Source: Saccharopolyspora montiporae (GTDB lineage: Bacteria; Actinomycetota; Actinomycetes; Mycobacteriales; Pseudonocardiaceae). Taken from it: a DNA stretch of 64,000 bases. A model generated the notes under the pieces. The model was not told the DNA's origin, searched no databases, and saw only the letters and a list, made by a program, of their open reading frames with translations. Location: the NCBI RefSeq assembly GCF_015209505.1, contig NZ_JADEYC010000021.1, forward strand, positions 62,001 to 126,000. The letters run 5' to 3'. This document shows, one piece after another, positions 55,307 through 63,928 of this stretch. Both the position numbers and the translations under genes were made by a program. Within the stretch, counting starts at the first letter, position 1. The number at the start of each line of letters is the position of its first letter.

Positions 55307-56656
55307 TCAGGAGCCTGAGGTCCCGGCCGCGCGCCGGTCGCGGGTGAACCGGTTCGCCGGGCGGCTCAAGCCGTAGTGCTCGCGCAGCGTCAGCCCGCTG
55401 TAGGACTCGCGGAACAGCCCGCGCTCGCGCAGCAGCGGGACGACGTGGTCCACGAAGGACTCCAGACCTTCCGGAAGGACCGCGGGCATCACATTGAACC
55501 CGTCGGCCGCACCGCTGGTGAACCAGTGCTGCAGCGTCTCGGCGATCTGCTCCGGCGTTCCGGCGATGGTGCGGTGCCCGCGGCCGCCGCTGAGCCGGTG
55601 GATGATCTGCCGCACCGTGAGGTTGTCCCGCCGGGCCATGTCCACGATGAGCGTGTAGCGGCTCTTGGCGGTCTCGATGCCGTCCTCACCGGGCAGGTCC
55701 TTCGGCAGCGGGCGGTCCAGATCGCTGTCGGTGAGCAGCACGCCGAGCGTGTCCGACAACCGCTGCAGCGCGTAGCCGTGCACCACGTGCTCGGCCAGCT
55801 CCACCTCGCGGCGCGCCGCTTCCTGCTCGGTATCGCCGATGACCGGCACGATCCCCGGCAGGATCTTGATCGTCTCCGGATCCCGCCCCAGCCGCAGCGC
55901 GCGGTCCTTGAGATCGGCGTAGAACGCCTTGCCCTCGTCCAGCGTCTGCTGCGCGGTGAACACCGCCTCGGCGTGCGCGGCCGCGAGGTTCTTGCCGTCC
56001 TCCGAGGACCCGGCCTGCACCAGCAGCGGATGCCCCTGGGGCGGGCGGGTGACGTTTAGCGGACCGCGCACGGCGAAATGCTCCCCGCGGTGGTCGATCT
56101 CGTGCACCCGATCGGTGTCGGCCCACGCACCGGACTTCTCGCCGAGCTCGGCGCTGTCCTCCCAACTGTCCCAAAGCCGCTGCGAGACCTCGACGAACTC
56201 CTCGGCGCGCCGGTATCTCTCGCTGTGCGAGGGGAGTTCGTCGTAACCGAAATTGTGCGCCGCCTCGGCGGTGGCGTTGGTGACGATGTTCCACCCCGCG
56301 CGGCCGCCGCTGATGTGGTCCAGCGAGGCGAACCGGCGCGCCAGGTTGTACGGCTCGTTGTAGCTGGTGGACGCGGTGGCGACCAGGCCGATCCGCTCGG
56401 TGGCCACCGCCAGGGCAGCCAGCACCACGGTCGGCTCCAGCTGCGTCGCCGGCCGCTGCCCGACGTCCGTGCGCAGCGCGGGGCTGTCGGCCAGGAACAC
56501 CGAATCGAACGTGCCGCGCTCGGCGATGCGCGCGAGCTCGATGTAGTGCCGGATGTCCTCGTTGGCCGCGGGGTCGGACTGCGGGAGCCGCCAGGCCGCC
56601 TCGTGGTGGCCGACGTTCATCAGGAAAGCGTTGAGGTGCATGGTCCGTTCGGTCAT
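55307..56656 (-). CDS. FMN-dependent LLM monooxygenase (NtaA/SnaA/DszA-like)
   Basis: A 449-residue luciferase-like monooxygenase of the long NtaA/SnaA/SoxA type, with YIELARIAERGTFDSVFLAD, NIVTNATAEAAHNFGYDELP and RYRRAEEFVEVSQRLWDSWE. Enzymes of this group use reduced FMN from a partner reductase to open C-N or C-S bonds in chelators, sulfones or sulfonates. Its ATG overlaps the stop of an ssuC/ssuB remnant (ATGA), and a polycysteine leader peptide is further upstream. Both suggest it was the enzyme of a sulfur-scavenging operon. No flavin reductase gene is seen nearby. Confidence 0.82.
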   Translation of the reverse strand: MTERTMHLNAFLMNVGHHEAAWRLPQSDPAANEDIRHYIELARIAERGTFDSVFLADSPALRTDVGQRPATQLEPTVVLAALAVATERIGLVATASTSYNEPYNLARRFASLDHISGGRAGWNIVTNATAEAAHNFGYDELPSHSERYRRAEEFVEVSQRLWDSWEDSAELGEKSGAWADTDRVHEIDHRGEHFAVRGPLNVTRPPQGHPLLVQAGSSEDGKNLAAAHAEAVFTAQQTLDEGKAFYADLKDRALRLGRDPETIKILPGIVPVIGDTEQEAARREVELAEHVVHGYALQRLSDTLGVLLTDSDLDRPLPKDLPGEDGIETAKSRYTLIVDMARRDNLTVRQIIHRLSGGRGHRTIAGTPEQIAETLQHWFTSGAADGFNVMPAVLPEGLESFVDHVVPLLRERGLFRESYSGLTLREHYGLSRPANRFTRDRRAAGTSGS

Positions 56657-57095
56657 CGGGCTCGGCCTCCTGGCTCGGCGGTGAGTTCCGTTCGTCGGGT
56701 GGTGGTGTGGGTGGGGCCGGCCGCGCCCGGGTCGCGCGCGGCGGTGCTCTCCATGGGCACGGGTTCGTCCGGCGCACCGAGTTCCGCATCGACGCCCGGT
56801 GCGGCCAGCAGTTCCGTCCGGTGCTCCCGGGCGTCCGCCCGCCGGATCCGCCGGTCGGTGCCGATGCCCCCGTCGTCGAGCACGACTAGCCGGTCGGCCG
56901 GCGCGATCGCCTCGTCCACGTCGATGAGCGCCTCGCCGATGCGGCTCAGCCCGGCCGGCAGTGCCAACGGCACACCGGCCGGCACGCCGACCACGAGGGC
57001 GGCCCCGGCCCGACGAGACGTGCAGGTGGGATTGCAGGCTGTCGGGCGAGCAGTTCGCCCGCGGTGGTCGCGATCAGAACGGGCAGCGCGACCGA
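56653..57095 (-). pseudogene. Fused and decayed ssuC/ssuB transporter remnant
   Basis: On the minus strand the frame from about 57013 to 56653 contains ALVVGVPAGVPLALPAG and GLSRIGEALID, as in SsuC-type permeases. It continues without a stop into VDEAIAPADRLVVLDDG and HRTELLAAPGVDAEL, as in the C-terminus of SsuB-type ATPases. The join is near 56920, and everything between (most of the permease and the Walker A/B core) is missing. A shifted frame just upstream (about 57095-57005) has LPVLIATTAGELLARQ, possibly the permease N-terminus. I read this as an internal deletion plus a frameshift. Assignment is by eye. Confidence 0.55.
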
Positions 57096-57297
57096 TCGCG
57101 CGATTCGGTGACGTTGCGTTTCCCGGCACATCCGCGAATGCGCCGGATGTCGTCCGACACGGTGGCGGGGCATGAGCTACCTGCATTTTCTGCGCAGCGC
57201 GAATCAATCCGGATCCGCGCGGCGCGGGTTCGGTGATCCGGAAGGGAGTGGGATTCGGCGATCAGGTCGGCTCGGCGAGAAAGGCGAGCGCGTCAGC

Positions 57298-57372
57298 TCA
57301 GCGACACGAGCAACACGTGACGCGCATCAGATCGAGAGCGCGCCTTTCGGCGAACGTGTTGATGGAGATCAC
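57298..57372 (-). CDS. Polycysteine leader peptide (24 residues)
   Basis: GTG at 57372 opens the peptide MISINTFAERRALDLMRVTC, then CSCR and a stop at 57298. RRALDLMRV followed by a Cys-rich end is the pattern of actinobacterial leader peptides before sulfur-assimilation operons. The CCSC run would make ribosomes stall when cysteine is scarce and so control downstream genes. There is no ribosome-binding site, but a TAGTCT -10-like element ends six bases before the GTG, which fits a leaderless transcript. An inner ATG at 57327 is an alternative start. Confidence 0.75.
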   Translation of the reverse strand: MISINTFAERRALDLMRVTCCSCR

Positions 57373-57378
57373 GGCGCG

Positions 57379-57405
57379 AGACTAGCGGACCACCCTTCGG
57401 AGCAA
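57379..57405 (-). promoter_or_regulatory. Promoter of the leader-peptide transcript
   Basis: On the minus strand TTGCTC (57400-57405) and TAGTCT (57379-57384) are 15 bases apart. The -10 element is six bases before the GTG, so transcription could begin at the start codon itself. Confidence 0.5.
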
Positions 57406-57410
57406 CGGGG

Positions 57411-57427
57411 TTCCCAAACACTGGGAA
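57411..57427. promoter_or_regulatory. Inverted repeat upstream of the leader promoter
   Basis: TTCCCA (57411-57416) and TGGGAA (57422-57427) form a perfect 6-base inverted repeat around AACAC, just upstream of the -35-like element. It could be an operator or a short terminator for the MerR gene, which ends at 57455 on the same strand. Confidence 0.4.
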
Positions 57428-57454
57428 AGCGTCCACAGTGGCCGGATGCTCGGC

Positions 57455-58183
57455 TCAGGAAGGGTCGCGCCCCGCGTCCCGGTCGAACAGGTCGACGATG
57501 CGGTCGCCGAGCAGCTGCGGGATCACCCGGTCGGCAGAGCGGGCCGCGGCGGCGTTCAGCGCCGACGTGACCAGCGGCCGCAGCCGCTGCGCGACGTCCG
57601 CGTCCCGGTCGAGATCGTCGGCGGTGCCGAGCACGTGCTCGCGCACCACCCGCACCAGCAGCCCGGCCACGTGGTCGATGTCGCCCTGCAGCTGACCGGC
57701 CAGCTCCAGCACCTCGCCCAGCGGCACACCCAGCCGCACGAGCTCGGCACCCGCGGTGAGCAGCTGCGGACTGGGCACCAGGAAATCCGCGCCGTGCCGC
57801 TCCAACAGGCCCAGCTCGGCGGCACGGTCGACGTTGGAGCCGGTGAACTGCCCACCGAAGGCCGCGTGCAGCTCGTCAGCGGCCAGGACCCGCGGCGCTT
57901 CCTGCGCCCAGGACCGGCCGACCACCTGTTCCAGCCCGAGCAGATCACCCAGCCCCCGCCCGGCCTGCCACGCGTCGAGCATCTCCTTGATCTGCGCGAA
58001 CGCGTACCCGCGTTCGAGCATGTTGCGGATCAGCCGCAGCCGCACGAGGTGGGCGTCGGAGTACAGCGCGGTGCGCCCCGACCGCCGCGGTGCCGGGAGC
58101 AGCTCGCGGTCCTGGTAGACGCGCACGTTGCGTGCCGTCGTCCCCGCCGCGCGGGCGAGTTCGTCGATCCGGTACTCGGCCAC
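57455..58183 (-). CDS. MerR-family transcriptional regulator
   Basis: A 242-residue regulator. The N-terminal MerR domain has YRIDELARAAGTTARNVRVY, LLPAPRRSGRTALYSDAHLVR and ERGYAFAQIKEMLDAW. The C-terminal 140 residues are helical, without the Cys motifs of metal sensors or a GyrI-like domain I can recognise. GTG at 58183 has no clear ribosome-binding site, but TAGACT lies seven bases upstream, again compatible with leaderless translation. Targets unknown; the ssu-remnant promoter is the nearest on the same strand. Confidence 0.8.
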   Translation of the reverse strand: MAEYRIDELARAAGTTARNVRVYQDRELLPAPRRSGRTALYSDAHLVRLRLIRNMLERGYAFAQIKEMLDAWQAGRGLGDLLGLEQVVGRSWAQEAPRVLAADELHAAFGGQFTGSNVDRAAELGLLERHGADFLVPSPQLLTAGAELVRLGVPLGEVLELAGQLQGDIDHVAGLLVRVVREHVLGTADDLDRDADVAQRLRPLVTSALNAAAARSADRVIPQLLGDRIVDLFDRDAGRDPS

Positions 58184-58605
58184 CCCGCGCAGTCTAGTGA
58201 TCGCGGTCCCCTCCGTACCGACCTCGGCAACCGGACGCCGTCGGACGCCTGTTCGCCTCCGCGAGCGCGCGGGCATCGGCGGCGCGCCGCACCGCTGTGC
58301 GGGTCCGGCCCCGGGGACGCTGTGATGACGCGGAAGGTCGCATTTGCACGGTTCTTTCGCGCCCAGCGCCGACCGTCTCACCGTCCTGCCCAGGCGAAAA
58401 CGTGACCAGGCCGGGTGATTGCGCGAAATCGGCCGGTACGCGTACGAGCGAAATCGCGCGCGAGCTACGGTATTCCTCGATCTCACCCGTCTGGACGCCG
58501 CCGCGCGCAGTCGGGGAGTACAACCCGTGACGCAGCCGACAGCGGCCCGGATATCAGCCGATTGGGGCGTTTACACTGATCAACGAGCCTGCAACGCCGC
58601 AGCAA
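58184..58605. other. Intergenic region between MerR and acyltransferase genes
   Basis: About 420 bases between divergent genes. TACACT at 58572-58577 is a possible -10 element for the acyltransferase; no convincing -35 is seen. No gene is supported here. Confidence 0.45.
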
Positions 58606-59760
58606 ATGGACAAAACGCCCTGGTATCGTGAGCGTGTGCCCGAGAAGACCACCACTCCTACGCAGACCAAATCGGGCAAATCGAAGCGCAAGATCAGTTG
58701 GGACGTGGTCCGCGCCGGATGCGTCATTCTGGTGATGATCTATCACTCGACGTTCCTGAGCGTGTTCCTGCACCCCGAGCTGGCCGAGCGCTCGATCCGG
58801 TTCCCGTTCCAGGTCGGCGCGAGCATGCTGCTGGTCATCTCCGCCTACTTCGCCTGCGTCACGATCGGCCGCGGCGGCTTGCTGCGCTACTGGTGGGGGC
58901 GGATGGCACGCCTGTTCCCGCCGTTCGTCGGCGCCGTCCTGCTGATCTTCGGCATCATGCACCTGGCCGCGATCGAAGGCTGGTTCCTGCCGACGTGGCA
59001 GGATCTGCTCGCCAACGTGGCCATGCTGTGGAACTGGAAGCCGGACGAGTTCTTCTTCATCGACGGCTCGCACTGGACGGTCCCGCTGCAGCTGATGGGC
59101 TTCACCGCGGCCGCACTGCTGTTCAAGTCCAAACTCGGGCACGGGACGGCGATCCGCGTCGTGCTGTGGGTGGCCGTGATCGTACCGATCCTGCAGTGGC
59201 CGATCCGGGTCGGCGGCGCCCCCGAGGCGTACCGGATGATCGTCGACGGCATCGGCGCGCACCGCTGGCACCTGTTCGTCGTGGGCGTGGCGATCTGGAT
59301 GTGGTCCACCCGGCGCATCGGCTGGGCGCACTTCGCCGCCCTGCTCGCCACCTGCATGCTCGGGCAGAGCCTGCACAACTACGAGGAGACGCCGGAGGGC
59401 CTGGTCGCTGACTGGGGCTCCACCGTCGGCGTGTGCATCGGGATGCTCGTGGTCGCCGCCACCGCCTACGGGCCCGACTGGAACCGGGTGATCCCGGACG
59501 CCGTCGGGCGCTGGGTGACCTGGTTCGCCGGCATCTCCTACGGCGTGTTCCTCGTGCACCAGACGATCGGCTACATCGTGTCCCGCACGCTGCAGGACAT
59601 CGGCGCCGGACCGTTCTTGCAGGTCATGGCCATGCTGACCACGGGTGTCCTGCTCGGCTGGGCGCTGACCCGCCTCGTGGAGCGCCCGACGCACACGTTC
59701 CTGATGAACGGCTACGACCGGTTGGCCGCCCGCCGCGCGGCCGGTGCGCAGCAGACCTGA
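58606..59760 (+). CDS. Acyltransferase family 3 membrane protein
   Basis: A 384-residue protein with about ten membrane helices. Conserved features of acyltransferase 3 are DVVRAGCVILVMIYHSTFL with the proton-abstracting His, and GGLLRYWWGRMARLFPPF. Late helices have GISYGVFLVHQTIGYIV and end in VERPTHTFLM. Such proteins O-acylate cell-surface glycans or antibiotics. The N-terminal 30 residues are Lys/Thr-rich and cytoplasmic. The start at 58606 is uncertain: GTG at 58636 with TATCGT six bases before it is an alternative leaderless start giving PEKTTTPTQTK. Confidence 0.82.
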   Translation: MDKTPWYRERVPEKTTTPTQTKSGKSKRKISWDVVRAGCVILVMIYHSTFLSVFLHPELAERSIRFPFQVGASMLLVISAYFACVTIGRGGLLRYWWGRMARLFPPFVGAVLLIFGIMHLAAIEGWFLPTWQDLLANVAMLWNWKPDEFFFIDGSHWTVPLQLMGFTAAALLFKSKLGHGTAIRVVLWVAVIVPILQWPIRVGGAPEAYRMIVDGIGAHRWHLFVVGVAIWMWSTRRIGWAHFAALLATCMLGQSLHNYEETPEGLVADWGSTVGVCIGMLVVAATAYGPDWNRVIPDAVGRWVTWFAGISYGVFLVHQTIGYIVSRTLQDIGAGPFLQVMAMLTTGVLLGWALTRLVERPTHTFLMNGYDRLAARRAAGAQQT

Positions 59761-59764
59761 CCGG

Positions 59765-59805
59765 CGTCGGGCCGGGCAGGAGGACGGCCTCCCCCCGGCC
59801 CGACG
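59765..59805 (+). terminator. Strong terminator after the acyltransferase gene
   Basis: Perfect 12-bp stem CGTCGGGCCGGG (59765-59776)/CCCGGCCCGACG (59794-59805), starting four bases past the stop. Confidence 0.8.
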
Positions 59806-59931
59806 AATCCGCCTCGCGCGCAACGTCCCCGCGCAGCGACCGCCGACCGCGCACCCCGGGCGCCACTCGTCGCACTCCGGTGCGAGCGCGGCATGCCGGG
59901 TGACGGGAACCCGCCCCGCCACCCGATCCGC

Positions 59932-60945
59932 TCAGCGCGTCCCGGCCGCCGCGTCGGTCCCGGCGACCTCGGCCTCCTCGGCGGGGAGGTCCTCGGGCTG
60001 CTCCGGCTCGGGCCGCGGTTCCTCGTCGCGCTGCCGCGGCACCGCGACGTCCTCGTCCCGCCCCCGCGGAACCGCACCGCCGCGCACGGTTTCGGACACG
60101 TAGGCGTCCGAATCCTCGGTCGGCACGGCCTGTTCGGTGGCGGACAGGAACGGTTCAGCAGCACCCAGGATGCGGTGCGCGGTGCGCACCTGGTCCGCGA
60201 CCTCCCGGCGCATCGCCGACATCGTCTCCGCGTACTCATCGGCCCTGCGGATGCGGCGCTCGGCCTCGGATGTCGCCTCCCGCACCCGGCGCTGCGCTTC
60301 GGCGCGGCTGGTCTGCTCGCGCTCGGCCTGGATGCGGGCGGCCTCCTCGCGGCGGGCGGCCATGGAGACCTCGAAGTCGTGCTCGACCTGCGTGCGGCGC
60401 TCCTCGGCCTCGGTGTCCAGCCTGCGGCGGGACTGCTCGGCCTCGGCGGACATCTGCTGGATGTCCTCGCGGGTGCGTGCGATCATGTCGTTGCGCTGCT
60501 GCTCGGACTGCCTGCGCCACTCGTCGGCCTCGGAGACCAACCGCTCGTAGCGCTCGCGCAGCTCGGCGGCTGCCTGCTCGGACCGGGCCCACTCGTGCTC
60601 GGCGGCCGACTTCGCCGCAGCCCGCACCTCCTCGGCCTCGTCCTTGGCCAGCCGGACCATCCGGCGCATGCGGTCGGACAACCCGGTCTCGTCCAGCGGC
60701 ATCGCGGCCTGGGCGTCGAGCTGCTGCTGCAGCGACTCGACCTCGGCGCGCGCCTGTTCGAGCTGCGAGGTCAGGTCCTGGACCTGGCTCAACGTCGAGT
60801 CCCGATCCTCGGTGAGCATCTGGATCTCGGCTTCGGTCTGCTGGATGTAGAACTTCACCTGCGAACGCCGGAATCCGTACCAGACGGTGTCGAAATCCGA
60901 CTTGAGCGGCACGAGTTCGCGCTCGCGGTCCTCGTTGTGCCCCAC
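59932..60945 (-). CDS. DivIVA-like coiled-coil protein
   Basis: A 337-residue protein predicted to be one long coiled coil. A short N-terminal segment LKSDFDTVWYGFRRSQVKFY precedes Glu/Arg/Gln-rich heptads (about 35-270) such as AEEVRAAAKSAAEHEWARSE. An acidic Pro-rich tail follows (PRPEPEQPEDLPAEEAEVA). This is the architecture of actinobacterial DivIVA-related cell-pole or septum proteins. No membrane helix is seen. GTG at 60945. It stands alone, flanked by intergenic gaps of about 125 bases (after the acyltransferase terminator) and 260 bases. Confidence 0.75.
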   Translation of the reverse strand: MGHNEDRERELVPLKSDFDTVWYGFRRSQVKFYIQQTEAEIQMLTEDRDSTLSQVQDLTSQLEQARAEVESLQQQLDAQAAMPLDETGLSDRMRRMVRLAKDEAEEVRAAAKSAAEHEWARSEQAAAELRERYERLVSEADEWRRQSEQQRNDMIARTREDIQQMSAEAEQSRRRLDTEAEERRTQVEHDFEVSMAARREEAARIQAEREQTSRAEAQRRVREATSEAERRIRRADEYAETMSAMRREVADQVRTAHRILGAAEPFLSATEQAVPTEDSDAYVSETVRGGAVPRGRDEDVAVPRQRDEEPRPEPEQPEDLPAEEAEVAGTDAAAGTR

Positions 60946-61206
60946 GGTCTCACCCCACTCGGTTGATCATCATGTGCTGGGAGCGAGCCGCGCCCCGACG
61001 CGGCAAGTCCGTTGTACCCCGGAAAATCGACCGGCGATGTGCTCCAGAGGGCTGACGAGCCACCCGGCATGTCGCGGACGCACGGCGCAACGGATCGCTG
61101 CACGCATTCTCCACCGCAGCGCGGTGCAGATCAACTCACCGGATTCGGTGCAATGCAACGGACATCGGATGTTGACCATCCGGACACCCGAGCGGGAGCG
61201 CGCGAA

Positions 61207-61800
61207 TCAGCCGTTTTCGGCGGGATCCAGCACCTTCCGGAATATCATTTCGATTTCGTCTCGGCTGGGCGCGGATTCGCGGACGATGCCCTGCAGCAGC
61301 AACCCGCAGAACACCGCGGACAGCACGCGCCCGGTCTCCGGCCCGGTGTGCTGGGCGAACAACTGGGCCAGCGCCGCGTCCCACTCCTGGCTCACGTGGC
61401 ACAGGGCGGGGCGGTGCAGCGCGGCGATGTAGAGCTGGTGCTCGACCTCGGTGCGCGTGCGCTCCGGCCCCAGGTAGTGCAGCACCAGCTCGGTGAACTC
61501 GGCCGCGAGGTCGATGTCGGTGCGCCCGGCCAGCTTCGCCTCCCAGGCGCGCAACTGGGCCACGTCGTCGTCGGACGCCTGCTTGAGCGCGGAGGCGAGC
61601 AGGTCGTCGAGCGTGGCGAAGTAGTAGGTCGTCGACCCGAGCGGAACACCCGCCGCAGCCGCCACGGCACGGTGCGTGAGCTTCTCGACGCCGCGCTCGG
61701 CGACCACGGTTATCGCTGCGCGGGCGATGCGCTCGCGGCGGTCCGGATCCTTGCGCCGGCCCCCCGCGGCGGCGGGCGACTGCTCCGTGGTGGACGACAT
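61207..61800 (-). CDS. TetR-family regulator, probable controller of the aldehyde dehydrogenase
   Basis: A 197-residue TetR protein. The helix-turn-helix reads RRERIARAAITVVAERGVEK and AVAAAAGVPLGSTTYYFATLDDLL, with the YYFATLDDLL signature of BetI-like/TetR_C_6 regulators. It is divergent from betB across 468 bases. BetI proteins repress choline-to-betaine genes until choline is present, so a similar role is likely. ATG at 61800 with GGAGGAACG upstream, rather distant. Confidence 0.75.
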   Translation of the reverse strand: MSSTTEQSPAAAGGRRKDPDRRERIARAAITVVAERGVEKLTHRAVAAAAGVPLGSTTYYFATLDDLLASALKQASDDDVAQLRAWEAKLAGRTDIDLAAEFTELVLHYLGPERTRTEVEHQLYIAALHRPALCHVSQEWDAALAQLFAQHTGPETGRVLSAVFCGLLLQGIVRESAPSRDEIEMIFRKVLDPAENG

Positions 61801-62268
61801 CTGCGCTCGACGTTCCTCCCGTGTGCATCGGCACACCGTGGTTCGGATACCTGCTCGACGCGCTACACCTTGCCATGCGCCCCGCGGCCGGCGATGCGGC
61901 CCACCTCACGGGGTTCACGTTTACGCAGCTCAAAGCGCGTTTCACCGACCGGGATCGGACCGATCCGCCGCAGATGATGTACATCTGTACAGGATCGGTG
62001 TTAGGGTCTTCGCCGGATGTGGGCCAGAATGGTTCCGCGAAGTGCCGGAAAATCGAATGCCGCACTCGCACGCGCAACGCGGGGACGAATGGATCCGGGC
62101 GACGGATTTCACCCCGCGCGGGTGCTGCGCAAAGTGCGGCACCGCAGATTCCGGCGCTCCCCGGAACCGCACCGGCGCATTCCGCCGGAAAGGCGCGAAT
62201 CGCGGCCCGGAGCGCGCGGAAGAATCACGCGCGGAACAACGCAGACGACGCAACGGGGAAAACGATCA
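61801..62268. other. TetR/betB divergent control region
   Basis: About 470 bases. It contains the palindrome GGATCG-GAC-CGATCC at 61952-61966, the double TGTACA element at 61978-61991 and a TAGGGT -10-like element at 62002-62007. No gene is supported in it. Confidence 0.5.
61978..61991. promoter_or_regulatory. TGTACA-TC-TGTACA palindrome (possible TetR/BetI operator)
   Basis: Two TGTACA hexamers, each self-complementary, are separated by TC. The left one is 18 bases before TAGGGT at 62002 and could serve as a -35, so a bound repressor would block the betB promoter. Confidence 0.5.
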
Positions 62269-63780
62269 ATGCCGCAAGCTGAGAGCGGATCGGCCGTGCC
62301 GAATTCCGCAGCGACGCTGTTCATCGACGGCGCATGGGTGCCCGCCACCGCGGGCGGGACCCGGGACATCACCTCCCCCGCCGACGGCTCGCCGGTGGCC
62401 ACCGTCGCCGAGGCCACCTCCGACGACACCGAGCACGCCATCGCCGCCGCCCGGCGGGCCTTTGACGAGGGAAGTTGGGCGAACACCTCGGCCTGGGAGC
62501 GCGGTGACCTGCTGCTGCGGGTCAGCGACATCCTCGTCCGCGACCGCGAGGAGTTCGCCCGCGCCGAGTCGCTGGACACCGGCAAGCGCCTGGTGGAGAG
62601 CGGCTACGACATGGACGACATCGCCGGGTGCTTCCGCTACTTCGGCAAGCTCGCCGGCACCGACGCCGGGAAGCTCGTCGACACCGGCTCCCCGGACGCC
62701 ATCAGCCGCGTGCAGTACGAACCGGTCGGCGTGTGCGGCATGATCACGCCGTGGAACTTCCCGCTGCTGCAGGTGGCCTGGAAGGTCGCCCCGGCGATCG
62801 CCGCCGGTGACACCTTCGTCCTCAAGCCCAGCGAACTCACCCCGAGCACCGCGATCCTGCTGATGCGGGCGCTGGCCGAAGCGGGCCTGCCCGCCGGGGT
62901 GGGCAACCTGGTGCTGGGCACCGGCGCCGAGGTCGGCTCGGTGCTGGCCGAGCACCCGGACATCGACCTCGTCTCGTTCACCGGCGGCCTGCACACCGGG
63001 CGCACGATCTCCGCGGCAGCGGCGCCGACCGTCAAGAAGGTCGCCCTGGAACTCGGCGGCAAGAACCCGAACATCGTGTTCGCCGACGCCGACTTCGAGA
63101 CCGCCGTCGACTACGCGCTCACCGCCGTCTTCCTGCACTCCGGCCAGGTCTGCTCGGCGGGCGCGCGGCTGATCGTGCAGGACGAGATCCACGACGCGCT
63201 GGTCGACGAGATCGTGCGCCGTGCCGAAACCATCCGCCTCGGCGGTCCTTTCGACGAGGATGCCGAGACCGGACCGCTCATCTCGGACGGACACCTGCGC
63301 AAGGTCACCGACTACGTCGAGCGCTCGGTGGCCGAAGGCGCCGTGCTGCGCACCGGTGGCCGCCGGCCGGACGGCGAGCGCTACGCCCGCGGGCACTTCT
63401 TCCTGCCGACCGTGCTGGACGAGGTGCAGCGCGGATCGTTCGCGGTCACCGAGGAGTCGTTCGGCCCGGTGCTGACCGTCGAGCGGTTCACCGACGAGGA
63501 CGACGCGGTGCGCATCGCCAACGACACGCACTACGGCCTCGCCGGCGGCGTGTTCACCGGCGACCCCGCCAAGGCGCAGCGGGTCGCCAACCGGATGCGG
63601 CACGGCACGATCTGGATCAACGACTTCCACCCCTACCTGCCGCAGGCGGAATGGGGCGGATTCAAGCAGTCCGGCATCGGGCGCGAGCTCGGCCGGGCGG
63701 GGCTCGGCGAATACCAGGAGCCCAAGCACGTCTACCAGAACCTGCGACCCGGTCCGCAGCACTGGTTCTCCGGACGGTGA
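62269..63780 (+). CDS. betB: Betaine-aldehyde dehydrogenase-like aldehyde dehydrogenase
   Basis: A 503-residue NAD(P)-dependent aldehyde dehydrogenase. MITPWNFPLLQVAWKVAPAI and SFTGGLHTG bind cofactor, ALELGGKNPNIVF has the general-base Glu, and HSGQVCSAGARL has the nucleophilic Cys. The end KQSGIGRELGRAGLGEYQEP is typical of BetB/ALDH9-like enzymes that make glycine betaine. The divergent TetR supports a choline or betaine role. ATG at 62269; the purine-rich CGGGGAAAACG precedes it. A strong terminator follows. Confidence 0.8.
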   Translation: MPQAESGSAVPNSAATLFIDGAWVPATAGGTRDITSPADGSPVATVAEATSDDTEHAIAAARRAFDEGSWANTSAWERGDLLLRVSDILVRDREEFARAESLDTGKRLVESGYDMDDIAGCFRYFGKLAGTDAGKLVDTGSPDAISRVQYEPVGVCGMITPWNFPLLQVAWKVAPAIAAGDTFVLKPSELTPSTAILLMRALAEAGLPAGVGNLVLGTGAEVGSVLAEHPDIDLVSFTGGLHTGRTISAAAAPTVKKVALELGGKNPNIVFADADFETAVDYALTAVFLHSGQVCSAGARLIVQDEIHDALVDEIVRRAETIRLGGPFDEDAETGPLISDGHLRKVTDYVERSVAEGAVLRTGGRRPDGERYARGHFFLPTVLDEVQRGSFAVTEESFGPVLTVERFTDEDDAVRIANDTHYGLAGGVFTGDPAKAQRVANRMRHGTIWINDFHPYLPQAEWGGFKQSGIGRELGRAGLGEYQEPKHVYQNLRPGPQHWFSGR

Positions 63781-63786
63781 TGCGCA

Positions 63787-63821
63787 CGCGGCCCGGACCG
63801 AGCGCCGGTTCCCGGGCCGCG
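63787..63821 (+). terminator. Terminator after betB
   Basis: Perfect 10-bp stem CGCGGCCCGG (63787-63796)/CCGGGCCGCG (63812-63821) beginning six bases past the stop. Confidence 0.7.
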
Positions 63822-63928
63822 CCGCGCTGAACGGAACCGGGTGCGCGGCGGGCTGCGGACACCGTGGTGTCCGCGCCACCGGGCGGCCGCCCGCGCCGCG
63901 CACCCGGCCAGGAGCAGAACGGAGGTCG

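Noticed and set aside
55686-56789. A 367-residue minus-strand frame over the LLM monooxygenase
   Set aside because: Out-of-frame shadow of the luciferase-like gene; composition is Arg/Ala/Gly-biased.
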